Assembly: GCF_000004075.3 (NCBI RefSeq)
Contig: NC_026661.2
Coordinates: 4,154,001-4,218,000 of the forward strand
Source of the DNA: Cucumis sativus
Lineage: Eukaryota; Streptophyta; Magnoliopsida; Cucurbitales; Cucurbitaceae
Reading direction: 5' to 3'
Length of the DNA: 64,000 bases
Position numbers and translations under genes: made by a program
Shown here: piece after piece, positions 1 through 11,732 of the stretch
How the letters are laid out: each line of letters starts with the position of its first letter
How positions within the stretch are numbered: the first letter of the stretch is position 1
Notes under the pieces: model-generated
Database searches by the model: none
The model's input: the letters and a program-made list of their open reading frames with translations, nothing else
Told to the model about the DNA's origin: nothing

Positions 1-29
1 GAAGTATTTTGTACTCCTGGGGGCTCATC

Positions 30-680
30 CTATAGTGAGCCAAATTTGGTAGTGATGCTCCCGGAATCAAGTCTATGTGGTGCTGTATATCTCGAAGGGG
101 TGGGAGTCCCTTCTGGTTCTTCCTTTATATGAGGGAACTCATGAAGGAGCTGCTGTAATTTGGGTTCTATGTCTTCAACCTGTTTTTCTTTGGTTTTTTC
201 AATAACAACCAGTCCTAGGATGTCTTGTTCCCTTTCTTTAAGCATGTTTTTCCCACTAACAGTGATGAATAACTGTTTCTCACCTCTTAACCCTTCGTTA
301 ATCTTTCTTGTTATAGGGAGTAAGACTACCTTTCTTCCCATCCATTGAAACTCATATGTATTTTCCCTCCCTTTGTGTAATGATTGAGTATCATACTGCC
401 AAGGTCTTCCTAGTAGGAGATGGCATACATCCATCTCAATGACATCACAAACAATTTGGTCTTTGTAGGCGTTTCCAATGGAGAGAGGGACTGTACAGAT
501 TTCGCTGACCGTGGCTTCTCCTCCTTTTCTCACCCAACCTATCTTGTAAGGGTTTGGATGTGCTTCAGCCTTTAGATTCAAGACTGTTACTAATTTCTTT
601 GCTACGAAGTTTTCACTGCTGCCGCTGTCTATGATTACATCACATACTCTTCCGTTTATGGTGCATCTTGTCTTGAAAAG
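30..680 (-). pseudogene. Retrotransposon aspartic protease region
   Basis: The minus-strand frame contains the pepsin-like active-site signature DSGSSENFV (around 610-640), followed further on by LLLGRPW, the second conserved loop of plant Ty3 proteases. It then runs into the linker that leads to reverse transcriptase (HEFPHI) and stops at 30. The stop before the expected reverse transcriptase, together with the upstream frame changes, marks this as a degenerate pol. Confidence 0.75.
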
Positions 681-855
681 ACAGTGGCGTTGCAGGTTCT
701 TTTCTTCCTTGGGCGTAATTAGTAACCGTTGGATAACACAAGAGACCCTTTCCCCATCATCTGCTTCAATCAGTTCAGTTTCTTCCTCTGCTTCTATACT
801 GTCTTCACTTATCTGTCCCTCCTTCTTCGGCTATTGCAATGGTTTTTCTTTGCGG

Positions 856-897
856 ACAGTTGTTGGACAGGTGGCCAGTTTGGCCACATCGGAAGCA
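856..897 (-). other. gag zinc knuckle (CX2CX4HX4C)
   Basis: In the minus strand these 14 codons read CFRCGQTGHLSNNC, a perfect retroviral-type nucleic-acid-binding zinc knuckle. It lies between the gag domain and the protease, where Ty3 elements carry it. The surrounding frame differs from that of the open stretch at 935-1120, so another frameshift separates them. Confidence 0.8.
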
Positions 898-1116
898 TTT
901 TCCTAATGACGAGCGGGAGTAGCTGTTCTGACCACTAGGCTTTGAACGTCTGTTCTTTCTTTCTTTCAACGGCTACTTCTTGATTATCAATCTCTTTCCC
1001 TTTTGCTTTTGTTGAGGTTGAAGGTTGGTCGTTTGTTTTGTCTGGATAATTGTTCCTTTTTGTCGAATTTGTTTCCCATGCTGATCTTCTATTTAGATTC
1101 TTGGATCGAATTGCAA

Positions 1117-2131
1117 TCATCTCCTCTCCACCGTTTCTGCAAATGATATTGCTTCAGACAGGAAACGAAATGGTTGTAGTCTGACCTTTTCCTTGATGTC
1201 GAATCGAAGGCCTCCCACAAATCTTGCAACCTGGTGCTGTTCATTTTCGCTTAGGTTTGTTCTTGCACTCAGGCGGTGGAATTCTTCAATGTACTCAGCT
1301 ACTGTCCGGACACCTTGGCGGCAGTTTTGGTACTGATTGTATAAAGTTTGTTCGTAGTTTGGTGGTAAGAATCTTGCCTTCAATAACTTTTTTCATCTTT
1401 TCCCATGAGCGAACCGGTTGTTTCCCGCATCTTTGTCTATTGATTTCTAACTGATCCCACCAAGCTGATGCACCAGCCCTTAATTTTAAGGCTACTAGGT
1501 GGACTTTCTTGCGTTCAGGCGTATCCATGTAGTTGAAGAAGTTTTCAGTACTCTTTATCCAGTCCAAGAATGCTTCTATGTTTCGTTTGCCATCATACAT
1601 GGGAAGGTCAATCTTCATCTTATAATCGTGGTATTCTCCTCTTCTGGCCTCAATTCTTTGGTTATTTCTTCCTGCTCGTGCTTCATCATTGAAGTTCCAC
1701 ATGTTTCCTTGTTCATCCCCGCTTGAAGAATCATCTTCTTGGGTTTCTTGCCAAGCTTCTTGATCTTCTTGAAAGTCTTCGTCAAGCTGTTGCTGTATAG
1801 CGTAACCGGGTCTCCTTCTTTGAAGTCCTCGTGGATTGTTCATGTTTCTAACGTATCCCCTTGCTCGCCGGCCTCTTGTTTCACCAAAACGTTGGTCGTT
1901 TTGGAAGTTAATTTCATTCCGTGGTGGTGGCTGTGGGAATTCTCCTCTTCGGTTTAACAGTTCGACACTTTCCATCAACCTATCAAATTTGTTGTGGAGA
2001 TCTCCCAAAGATTCTTCAACAGCCAGCAAGCGAACTGTTGATGTCTTTGGAGAGAGGACGGTGATTTCCTCCGCCGCTTCTTGCACACGGTTTTCCCCCG
2101 TGGCAGGGTTGTTAACTCTTCGGCCAGCCAT
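1117..2131 (-). pseudogene. Retrotransposon gag polyprotein, frameshifted
   Basis: The capsid-like gag of the minus-strand element. The ATG at 2131 is preferred to one at 2179, because the longer frame runs through the primer-binding site. The protein starts MAGRR, has an Arg/Gly- and acid-rich N-terminal third, then the retrotransposon gag domain with YDGK, FLDWI and AWWDQL words typical of plant Ty3 gag. The frame breaks near 1385 and continues in another frame (LPPNYE, VAEYIEEFHRL, GGL) to 1117. This shift makes the copy non-functional. Family assignment is secure; the exact clade was not determined. Confidence 0.8.
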
Positions 2132-2151
2132 TCCGTCCAAGAATCGGGGCT

Positions 2152-2163
2152 GCTCTGATACCA
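2152..2163 (-). other. Primer-binding site (initiator tRNA-Met type)
   Basis: Minus strand reads TGGTATCAGAGC, complementary to the 3' end of plant initiator tRNA-Met. It is placed three bases inside the LTR, which fixes the orientation of the element. Confidence 0.8.
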
Positions 2164-2166
2164 ATT

Positions 2167-2385
2167 TGATGTAATTCAAAGTTAGGATTGATTTTTCAAA
2201 ATGAATTCTCTGCCATATTTCAGGCTAGGAGACTGTTATATATTGATATCTCAAGGTTAGTTACAAGTTAGTTACAAGGTTGTTTTATTTAGTTAGTTAC
2301 AAGACTGTTTTAGGAAGTTAGTTACAGCTGTATTTCTAATTAGTTAGGGATTTTAACTAACTAACTAACTATAGTTTACATCACA
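2167..2385 (-). repeat. 5' LTR of the minus-strand retrotransposon
   Basis: On the minus strand the segment begins TGTGATGTAAAC, ends ACATCA, and is followed after three bases by the tRNA-Met-like primer-binding site, as expected of a 5' LTR of about 219 bp. It contains a TATA-like ATATATAAC and repeated GTTAGTTAC words. Boundaries are inferred from the TG...CA ends and the primer site, since the second LTR is not in the window. Confidence 0.65.
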
Positions 2386-2411
2386 CAAGGAATTGAACAA
2401 TCTTTGAGATA

Positions 2412-3110
2412 GTGGAAGAGAATCAAGTGGTGGTGGAATTGTCCATCAATTCTGTAGTCAGGTTGTCCAATCCAGGAACAATGAAGGTAAAGGGAGAAAT
2501 TCAGGGAAGGACTGCTATTGTGTTAGTTGACTGTGGAGCCACTCACAATTTCATTTCCGAGAAATTGGTGAAGGAGTTACAACTGAACACAAAGGAGACA
2601 TCGAATTATGGTGTTATTCTTGGTTCAGGAACAGCAGTCAAAGGGAAGGGAATCTATGAAGCTGTAGAACTGATGTTGGGGGATTGGAAGATTGTGGATG
2701 AGTTTCTACCATTGGAGCTCGGAGGGGTGGATGCCATACTAGGGATGCAGTGGCTGTATTCTTTAGGAACAACAGAGGTGGACTGGAAAAATCTAAAGCT
2801 GACTTTTACACATGAAGGAAAGAAAGTGAAAATACAAGGAGATCCAAGCCTAACCAAGGCAAGAGTCAGCCTTAAGAAAATGTTGAAGACACTAGGAGAA
2901 GAAGATCGAGGCTTTCTGGTTGAGTGCAGAGCCTTAGAGAGAAGTGAAGTATGGGAAGAAGATTTGATAGAAGAAGAATCAGTGGCTGTAATACTTAAGA
3001 GCTTTGAGGATGTTTTTGAGTGGCCTGAAACTCTCCCACCACGTAGAGCCATTGAACATCATATACATCTTAAGAAAGGAGTAGATCCGGTGAACGTGAG
3101 ACCTTACTGA
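2412..3110 (+). pseudogene. Retrotransposon protease/linker region of the plus-strand element
   Basis: An open stretch with the protease signature VDCGATHNFIS (active-site Asp in DCGAT) and the later hydrophobic-hydrophobic-Gly motif AILGMQWL. It is followed by the acidic linker that precedes reverse transcriptase, including the PPRR.IEHHI word just before the polymerase. A TGA at about 3108 ends it where the polymerase fingers should begin. The reading of the next 190 bases is broken. Confidence 0.8.
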
Positions 3111-3301
3111 TATGCACATCAATAGAAAACAGAGATGGAAAGGTTGGTAGAGGAAATGTTGTCGTTAGGAATAATTCGGCCGAGCACAAGCCCGTATTCA
3201 AGTCCTGTTTTATTAGTAAGGAAAAAGGATGGGAGCTTGCGCTTTTGTGTGGATTACCGAGCTCTAAATAATGTGACGGTGCTGACAAGTTTCCAATACC
3301 C

Positions 3302-4273
3302 GTGATTGAAGAGTTGTTTGATGAGCTTAATGGGGCTACGATGTTTTCCAAGATTGACTTAAAGGTCGGGTACCATCAAATTCGAATGAGTACAGAAGAT
3401 GTGGAGAAAACGGCCTTTAGAACTCATGAGGGTCATTATGAATTTTTAGTAATGCTCTTTGGGTTGACTAATGCTCCAGCTACATTTCAATCCTTGATGA
3501 ATACGGTGTTTAAGCCCTATTTGAGAAAGTTTGTCTTAGTATCTTTTGATGACATTCTAATATACAGCAGTGATCTCGCGGCTCATCTAAGTCATATGAA
3601 GATAGTTTTGGAGGTGTTAAGAAAGAATGAGCTATATGCTAATAAGAAGAAGTGCAGTTTTGCGAAATCGAAGGTAGATCACTTGGGGCATATTATATCC
3701 GAAAAGGGGGTGGAGGTTGATCCAGAAAAAATAAGGGCAATTAAGGCATGGCCACTTCCAACGAATGTGAGGGAGGTACGGGGGTTTTTAGGGTTGACTA
3801 GCTATTACCGAAAATTTGTGCAACATTATGGCACAATTGCAGCACCATTGACACAGCTGTTGAAGACAGGGGGATTCAAATGGAGTGAAGAAGCTCATGA
3901 GGCTTTTGTGAAATTCCAGCAGGCCATGATGACTCTTCCCGTTTTGGCATTACCTGATTTCAATGCACCATTTGAGATAGAGACGGATGCATCAGGATAC
4001 AGATTGGGAGCCGTGTTAGTACAGAATAAGCGGCCTATTGTCTACTATAGCCATACATTAGCAGTCCGAGACAGAGCGAAACCAATCTATGAAAGGGAGT
4101 TGATGACAGTGGTTATGTCAGTACAGAGATGGCATTCTTATTTGTTGGGCCAGAAATTTGTAGTGAAGATAGATCAAAGATCACTCAAGTTTTTGTTGGA
4201 GCAAAGAGTGATACGGCCTCAATATAAAAAGTGGATATGTAAGCTATTGGGATATTCAGTTGACGGCCCCTAA
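3302..4273 (+). pseudogene. Retrotransposon reverse transcriptase and RNase H
   Basis: About 320 codons covering the reverse transcriptase palm and RNase H. Visible landmarks are FSKIDLK.GYHQIR, the polymerase catalytic word FDDILIY (usually preceded by Tyr or Val-Phe in relatives), LGHIIS, the ETDASG start of RNase H, and YYSHTL. The N-terminal fingers are in another frame upstream. A stop at about 4272 and a short loss separate it from the integrase frame. Identity as a Ty3 polymerase is certain and function is lost. Confidence 0.88.
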
Positions 4274-5484
4274 TATAATTGATGTTGTGGTGATTAAAGA
4301 AGAGGTGAATAAGGATGAGAAATTGCAAAAAATCAGGAGAGAATTAGAAGAAAAGAAAGAAGAACCGAATAGTCAGTATTCAGTAAAGCAAGATATGTTA
4401 ATGTACAAAGGCCGCTTGGTGATTGCAAAAGCTTCTCGACTGACTCCAATGATATTACATACTTACCATGATTCAGTTTTTGGAGGACACTCGGGGTTCT
4501 TGAGATTCTTGAGAACCTACAAAAGAATATCAGGAGAGCTTCATTGGGAAGGAATGAAGCAAGATGTCAAGAAATATTGCGAGGAGTGCTTAATCTGTCA
4601 GCAAAACAAGACATTAGCATTGTCTCCGGCTGGGTTGTTGACTCCTTTGGAAGTTCCTAATAGAGTTTGGGAAGATATATCCATGGATTTCGTGGAAGGG
4701 TTGTCGAAAGCCAATGGAATGGAAGTAATATTTGTGGTAGTAGATCGTTTTAGTAAGTATGGGCATTTTCTGCCACTTAAACACCCTTATACTGCTAAGA
4801 CTGTATCTGATATCTTTGTTAGAGAGATCGTTCGGTTTCATGGCTTTCCTAAATCAATAGTGTCGGATATCTCTGTCCTTAAGTCACTTTTGGAGGGAGT
4901 TGTTCAGACAGGCTGATACATGGCTGAATTATAGTACAGCATACCATCCTCAATCTGATGGTCAAACTGAAATAGTAAACCGGTGAGTAGAAAGTTATTT
5001 ACGTTGTTTTTGTGGAGAGAAACCGAAGGAATGGGTGAAATGGTTGCATTGGGCAGAATTCTAGTATAATACTACTTATAATCGCTCCTTGGGAACAACT
5101 CTGTTTCAGGCTGTGTATGGTAGATTACCTCCTCCGCTGATCTATTACAGAGATCGGGACACACCAAATTCATCACTGGATGAACAGCTGAAGGAGAGGG
5201 ATGTAGTGCTTGGAGCTTTGAAGGAACATCTACGACTGGCACAAGATAAGATGAAGAAATATGATGACTTAAAAAGGAGAGAAGTTCAATATAATGTGGG
5301 AGAATTGGTGCTATTGAAGGTAAGACCTTATAGGCAGACTTCATTGAGGAAGAAGAGGAATGAAAAACTATCTCCTAAGTTTTTCGAACCTTATAAAATT
5401 GTAGCATGGATTGGACCGGTAGCTTATAAACTCAAATTGCCTGATGGGGCAGCTATACATCATATTTTTCATGTTTCCCAATAA
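4260..5484 (+). pseudogene. Retrotransposon integrase
   Basis: Carries the HHCC zinc domain (GGHSGF ... CEECLICQQ) and the start of the DDE catalytic core (MDFVEGL, VDRFSKYGHF). Near 4870 the expected SDRD word is lost through a small deletion that shifts the frame. The core continues in another frame ([13 protein letters not shown], about 4930-4980), and the C-terminal part resumes at 5089. Stops at about 4984 and 5063 further inactivate it. Confidence 0.82.
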
Positions 5485-5490
5485 AAGTAG

Positions 5491-5799
5491 GTGGTCGGTC
5501 CTCATAAAGAAAACAAGGATGAGATCCCTATGTTGACAGAAAGCTATGAGTGGAAGGCTGTACCTGAGGAAGTCCATGGTTACTTAAAGAATAAAGCTGG
5601 GAGTTGGGATGTGTTAATAAGTTGGAAGGGATTGCCTCGACATGAAGCTACATGGGAGTTGTATGAGGATATACAGCAGCGCTTTCCAGATTTCCACCTT
5701 GAGGACAAGGTGAATTTGGAGAAGGAGAGTAATGATAGACCTCTGATACTTTATCAGTACAGCAGAAGAGGAAAGAAAGAAGTTACAACGCGCATGTGA
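5491..5799 (+). pseudogene. Chromodomain at the C-terminus of the retrotransposon integrase
   Basis: About 100 codons with the chromodomain core WDVLISWKGLP..EATWE, which in chromoviruses binds modified histones and directs integration. Its presence places the element among plant chromoviruses. It is separated from the integrase frame by a stop at about 5482. Confidence 0.82.
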
Positions 5800-5805
5800 G
5801 AAGCA

Positions 5806-6012
5806 TGTGATAAGAATAATAATGGGAAGGGATTAGTTACGTTTGTTAGTATAAATAATAAAAGGTGGTGAGCGGGAAAGTCAGTTAGTATCTTGAATGT
5901 GAGGTTAGTTTTTGTTCTTCCTTGAAAGATAGGGAAACAGAGAGAGATATACTATATTGTACTAGGGTTTGTTCTACTCTATAATCAATAACATAGTACT
6001 GATTTCATATCA
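5806..6012 (+). repeat. 3' LTR of the plus-strand retrotransposon (approximate limits)
   Basis: Begins TGTGATAAG shortly after the chromodomain stop and ends TTTCATATCA. Both ends resemble those of the minus-strand LTR (TGTGAT ... ACATCA). It contains TATAAATAAT and an A-rich stretch. The start is uncertain: a purine-rich tract (GGGAAGGGA) at about 5829 could instead mark the polypurine tract. Confidence 0.5.
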
Positions 6013-6071
6013 ATTTGGTTTCCATCACTATGCTTTATTTGCGCAAAAGCACTGATATTGCAGTTGAATGA

Positions 6072-6677
<606 letters not shown>

Positions 6678-7387
6678 AAATTCTCATTTGCAGTGGCTTC
6701 ATTTAGCCATATGAATTCAATTCGAAACAAGTTGTTTGTGTTCATGTACTTTGGTGATTACGTTTCACTTTCAGATATACAACAAAATGTCATGGATTAT
6801 ACGAGTCTCCGACTTTCTGTCATGTTTTGTTCTGTTCCACTGGGTTGAATGGTTGAAGCAAACACATGAACTCAATGGGCATACAAATTTGAAGCACAAA
6901 TTAGTGTAAATGTTTTATTTAGGGCCATACGTTTCTGCATGGAAATGTGAGTATATCCGTTTCCTGCTATGAGAGGGCCAGGGCTATGATTTGACAGAAA
7001 ACAAAGTTTCTGCTCAAAACCATATGGATGTTGTTTTGTTTATGGTCGTTTGTTTTTAGCCAATTTATCCTTATTGGCCATGGAGATTTGAGCACAATGT
7101 ATCAAGTGATTGTAAACTGTTAATTGCTGTTAATATAGTTGAAGTGCTGTTAAGTGTTTGCTAGTGGTTACAAGGTTGGTTAGTCATGTAAAAACCGTTT
7201 CTTTACTCTTCCTCATCTCCAACTTTCATTTCAATGAGAAGAACTCTTATTTATTCAATGATACAATGTTCAATTTACAAGCACCTTACATAAGCTTTCT
7301 ACACCTCAAATCCTCTTGTTGCTTATACTAACCAGCTTTGTCGATCTTGATTAAGCAACTTTTTAGAGGTAGCTCCATCACTTTGTG
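6678..7387. other. 3' flank of OPR copy A (duplicated)
   Basis: No gene seen. It holds the presumed 3' UTR and flanking DNA. The stretch aligns throughout with 14715-15440 downstream of copy B, with small indels, showing that the duplicated unit extends past the OPR stop codon. Confidence 0.6.
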
Positions 7388-8040
7388 CTTGCCAACCAAA
7401 TAGATGATGATCTAAGAGCAGTCGGCTCAAATCTCTAGGCAAAGGAACCAGAATGCATTGTGTGACTGAATTCATAGCAACCCAACTTGGCGGTTTATAT
7501 AAATTTTAGTAGCATTAATGTGATGACAACATAGCAATTGCTTGAGTTTGTTGGGTATTAGCAGAAAGTGGGAAGCCATTCTTGTGGATTACAAGGCCTG
7601 ATTTAGTTGTGTGAGATTCAGTCATTTTCCCACATGAAGTTGTCACACAAACCAAAGATAGAAGCTTGATAGCAAGTTGGTGTTGTACAAAACAAGTGTT
7701 GAACCATCCTTCTATAGGAGGTTTTCTAAACACACAATGGATGGAAAGTATATGTGCGAGAGTGGTTTTGATATCGTGGACTTTCTTCATCGAGCGACAG
7801 TCAAATTGTTGTTATTGTTCCACCGAGCAGGTTATTGCAATTGAAATTGATAATGATGCGAAAAGAAACGAAATTGAGGAGCTTGTGAGAGAGCTCATGG
7901 ATGGAGAAAAGGGTAAGGAAATGGAGAAGAACGTGATGCAGTGAACGAGTAAAGAAGAAGATTCATGTAAATTTGATGGTTTTGCTTGTCAACAACTTGA
8001 CAAAGTGGTTGCTGAAATTTCTGTTCAAACACAAAGTTAG
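7388..8040 (+). pseudogene. UGT85-type glycosyltransferase relic, copy A
   Basis: Three-frame reading reveals the C-terminal half of a family 1 UDP-glycosyltransferase, most like UGT85 members as I recall them. In order: DDDLRAVGSNL, then EPEC, VYINFSSINVMTT, FLWITRPDLVV, TQTKDRSLIASWCC, the PSPG start QVLNHPSIGGFL, SWTFFIERQSN, and NEIEELVRELMDGEKGKEME. Several Trp and Gly codons have become stops, including four TAG/TGA between 7430 and 7620. The heart of the sugar-donor box (THCGWNS) is deleted or frameshifted. It is an old pseudogene. The N-terminal half is not recognisable upstream. Confidence 0.75.
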
Positions 8041-8156
8041 TTTATCTCGATTAACTAGTAGCTAAGAAGCACTAACACTTTGAAAATGACCAAATATATG
8101 ATACCGATATGTGTCTATACAGTTTGCGTGTCAGTTATTTTGTTGTTGTTTTTCAA

Positions 8157-8990
8157 ATTTCAGACACGGCTAGGACACATCTGAGACATGGTTGAGACAC
8201 AAAACTTGTCGATCTTGGAAGAAAAAATTAGTTAAAACTAACATTCTAATTAAAGCCAAATGTTGTAGCCCAAAGACAAACCATCAACCCCTCATTTTAG
8301 ATTTGTTATTATTATCTTTTTCCTTTTCTGTTCCTAAAGACCAAACCTCCCACAAACACGATGTCCCTCCCACATCCAAACCTTCACTCATAAATTCATG
8401 AATTCTATGGTATTATAACTTGTTATTTTGATGTTTTCAAATAAAATACTTTACATATATTTATATGCACAATATATATTGAGTTTTTTAATAAATATAA
8501 CATATCTCCAACATGTCGTGTCCTACTTTTTTTTAAATTGACAAATGCCGTGTCGGTTTTCATGCTTCCAAGACCCGTTGTCTTTTGTTATATGTTGTCA
8601 CATTTGCTTCTTTCTTTTCAAACATCCAAACATTTAACAATGCTTTTCAATGACTCATACTTCCGTTCTTTCTCAGTCTAAATGCTTTTTCTCATTTCTT
8701 GTATTCCTCTTTGATGGCTTTATGATCATTTTTCCTAGAATACTTGCCCAATGCTTGATGATGAAGACAATGTTTCTCCTTCTAAACTACGTCAGTTTTA
8801 TTTGGTAGTTTTTGTGAACTCATTTTTTAACACCCATCTCCAAGATTCTTCACCTTCAAAGTAATTATACATGGGAAAAGTTTTGATTTAGATTGTTAAC
8901 ATATTGCAAGTTTTCATAAATTTACCTTTTTTATTCAACTTAATTGATCGTTTTCTTTTACTTAACAAAAATCTTCTAAAAAAAATGGAC
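8157..8990. repeat. Direct repeat, copy 1 (about 0.85 kb)
   Basis: Nearly identical to 10839-11732 apart from a few substitutions and a 36-bp tandem duplication in the second copy. The first 0.77 kb (to about 8925) is missing at the matching place downstream of OPR copy B, where flank homologous to 8120-8150 joins directly to sequence homologous to 8925 (about 16210). It therefore behaves like an insertion that was later duplicated. The short open frames in it are not convincing genes. Confidence 0.7.
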
Positions 8991-9109
8991 CATTGTCATA
9001 TTGAATATCATCCAATATAAAATTTAATTCACCTAATTGCTTGATTAGATATTTAATATATCATCCAATCAATTAACGTCGTTTGGCCAACTTTGCACGG
9101 AAAGGTCGA

Positions 9110-9975
9110 GTTAATTAGAGGTGAACATCAGTCGATCTGAGTTGGTTTTTTGACCAAATTACCACCATTGAACCAACTATGGTTGGTTTAGTGAATATTT
9201 AAATCGACTCTAACTATGAAAAATTACAAATTAATTGTTGGTCATTGGTCGATTTAACTTAGTTTAAACCTTTGCAATTTTTTACTAATATTGTCTGTTT
9301 GAATTTTTCCTAAATCAATACCGACCAAACATCTCTTATCTCCGATCAAAAGTCTTTGATTCGATCTATTTTGGTCAGTCGACTCGAAACCTAATTGAGA
9401 TATTGATTGTTCAAATTTCGAGAATTGACTAAAACAAGCAAGATTTCATATTTGGTCCAACTGTGTGAATGTTATGGTTGGTTGTTAGTGGTGGTTGTCA
9501 TTGGAGTTGATCATCAAAGGTGGTCTTCTTCTTCCGAAGTAGTTATCGGAGCCTAGAGTTGGTTATCAGAGATGGTCACGCGCGTGAAGGCGGTAGTTAG
9601 AGTAGGTCGTCGGAGTTGCTTGTGCAAATGTAATTGTTGGAGTTAGGCACTAGAGTCGTCATCAAAGATGACTGGCTATGCCTAGAGTTGGTCATTGGAG
9701 TTGGCTATGTGAAGATAGAAGTCAAAGCATGTCACTGGAGTTGCTTATGCAAAAGTGGCCGTAGGAGTTGGTCAAGCAAATTAAGGTGATCGTTAGAGTA
9801 TGTCACTAGAATGTGTTGGTAGTAGTTGTTGACGAAGACGAATAGGTGGCATTTAAACATTGAAGAGAGGAGGATTTGAGCTGAAAGAGTTGAGATAAGT
9901 TGGTAAAATAACCACTCAACCTCACCATATTGCCGAGACAACCCAACTGAGGTTGGTTTGCACCCTTGAACGTTC
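9110..9975. repeat. Interspersed element with imperfect inverted ends and GTTGGTC-rich core
   Basis: The left end AGGTGAACATCAGTCG and the right end read in reverse (AAGGGTGCAAACCAACC) are related, as in non-autonomous DNA transposons. The core 9480-9800 repeats words like GGAGTTGGTCATC many times. A similar core occurs at 29810-30070. There is no coding capacity. It interrupts the duplicated flank that ends at about 8995. The family name and exact limits are unknown. Confidence 0.4.
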
Positions 9976-10311
9976 AACCACTAGTTATTTATGAAGAATT
10001 TTTGTCCCTTAAAAGTATGTTCTTTCAATGTTTATTTTTTTTCTTTGAATGTAAAAGAAAACGCATGGAGATAGCTGTAGTCTCACCTGCTCCAACGTTA
10101 ATGTGTGTGTTTGTGTTTCGTGAGGGAAAGCAAGGCCATTGAAGCAACTTTCAAGGCGGACAAATCTCATTCACTCATAATCAATCCCACCCAAACCGCA
10201 CATTTCCCCCCACGTCATTTGGTTTTGAATCAAACCAACTTTTGTTCATTCACCATTCCTTCTCTTCTTTGCTCACCGCTCCTATCCATTGTGTATCCTG
10301 GAGCTGTTTTT

Positions 10312-10321
10312 TATAAATATC
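10312..10321 (+). promoter_or_regulatory. TATA-like box of OPR fragment A'
   Basis: TTTATAAATA about 35-45 bases before the ATG of the orphan exon. The aligned place in copy B reads TTTTGTTCAATA, so the complete gene has lost this box. Confidence 0.4.
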
Positions 10322-10342
10322 CCAACCCAAAGGAACAGTTAA

Positions 10343-10627
<285 letters not shown>

Positions 10628-10838
10628 TGACCGATCAGTAAGTTGAGTCTAGAAGCAACACCCATAGTGGATTTTCGTTGAAAGGACCTAACTTCGTTTG
10701 TACTCTTACTTATGCTATTTACGATTTGGCCAGAGAGTCAAAAAGGGTGTCTCTTATTCCTACTTCACAATTTGTTTTATTTGTTTTTCTCTGATATCAT
10801 CCCTCTATACATAACACAATGCCTGTAAACCACATAAA

Positions 10839-11732
10839 TTTCAGACACGGCTAGGACACATCTGGGACATGGTTGAGACACAAAACTTGTCGATCTTGGA
10901 AGAAAAAATTAGTTAAAACTAACATTCTAATTAAACCCAAATGTTGTAGCCCAAAGACAAACCATCAACCCCTCATTTTAGGTCTGTTATTATTATCTTT
11001 TTCCTTTTCTGTTCCTAAAGAACGAACCTCCCACAAACACGATGTCCCTCCCACATCCAAACCTTCACTCATAAATTCATGAATTCTATGGTGTTATAAC
11101 TTGTTATTTTGATGTTTTCAAATAAAATATTTCACATATATTTATATGCACAATATATATTCAATTTTTTAATAAATATAACGTATCTCCAACATGTCGT
11201 GTCCTACTTTTTTTTTTAAATTGACAAACGCCGTGTCGGTTTCCATGCTTCCCAGACCCGTTGTCTTTTGTTATATGTTGTCACATTTGCTTCTTTCTTT
11301 ACAAACATCCAAACATTTAACAATGCTTTTCAATGACTCATACTTCCGTTCTTTCTCAGTCTAAATGCTTTTTCTCATTTCTTGTATTCCTATTTGATCG
11401 CTTTATGATCATTTTTCCTAGAATACTTGTCCAATGCTTGATGATGAAGACAATATTTCTCCTTCAGAACTACGTCAGTTTTACTTGATAGTTTTTGTGA
11501 ACTCATTTCTTAACACCCATCTCCAAGAATTCTTCACCTCATTTCTTAACACCCATCTCCAAGAATTCTTCACCTTCAAAGTAATTATACATGGAAAAAG
11601 TTTTGATTTAGATTGTTAACATATTGCAAGTTTTCATAAATTTACCTTTTTTATTCGACTTAACCGATCGTTTTCTTTTACTTAACAAAAAACTTCTAAA
11701 AAAATGGACCATTGGCATATTGAATATCATCA
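10839..11732. repeat. Direct repeat, copy 2, joined inside OPR intron 1
   Basis: Second copy of the 8157-8990 repeat. Its left junction with OPR intron 1 shares the short word AAAT with both parent sequences, as in a microhomology join. It contains a perfect 36-bp tandem duplication (11503-11538 and 11539-11574). At the right it passes into flank that resembles 16260-16540, downstream of OPR copy B. Confidence 0.75.

Larger units (their letters stand above)
1..2385 (-). mobile_element. Ty3/gypsy-type LTR retrotransposon, gag-protease end, minus strand, incomplete
   Basis: Read on the minus strand this is the 5' part of an LTR retrotransposon in the usual order: LTR (2167-2385), a primer-binding site matching the 3' end of initiator tRNA-Met (2152-2163, read TGGTATCAGAGC), gag, a zinc knuckle and an aspartic protease. 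Reverse transcriptase and the 3' LTR would lie left of the window. gag carries at least one frameshift near 1385 and the frame changes again before the protease, so the copy is defective. Its LTR abuts the pol region of the plus-strand element that follows. The simplest reading is that this element is inserted inside that one; the five bases just outside its LTR, CAAGG at 2386-2390, would then be the target duplication to look for beyond the left edge. Confidence 0.85.
2391..6012 (+). mobile_element. Chromodomain-bearing Ty3/gypsy retrotransposon (chromovirus), pol and 3' LTR, degenerate
   Basis: On the plus strand the order protease, reverse transcriptase, RNase H, integrase, chromodomain, LTR is that of a plant chromovirus. 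The 5' LTR and gag are absent from the window. They were presumably displaced to the left when the minus-strand element inserted at about 2386. Stops and frameshifts interrupt pol at about 3108, 3270, 4272, 4870-4990, 5063 and 5482. On the right, sequence matching OPR intron 3 resumes at about 6028, so this element sits in that intron. Confidence 0.85.

Noticed and set aside
8192..8401. 69-codon frame repeated almost unchanged at 10873-11082
   Set aside because: It lies wholly inside the duplicated 0.85-kb repeat; the two are similar because the DNA was copied, and there is no coding signature or family match.
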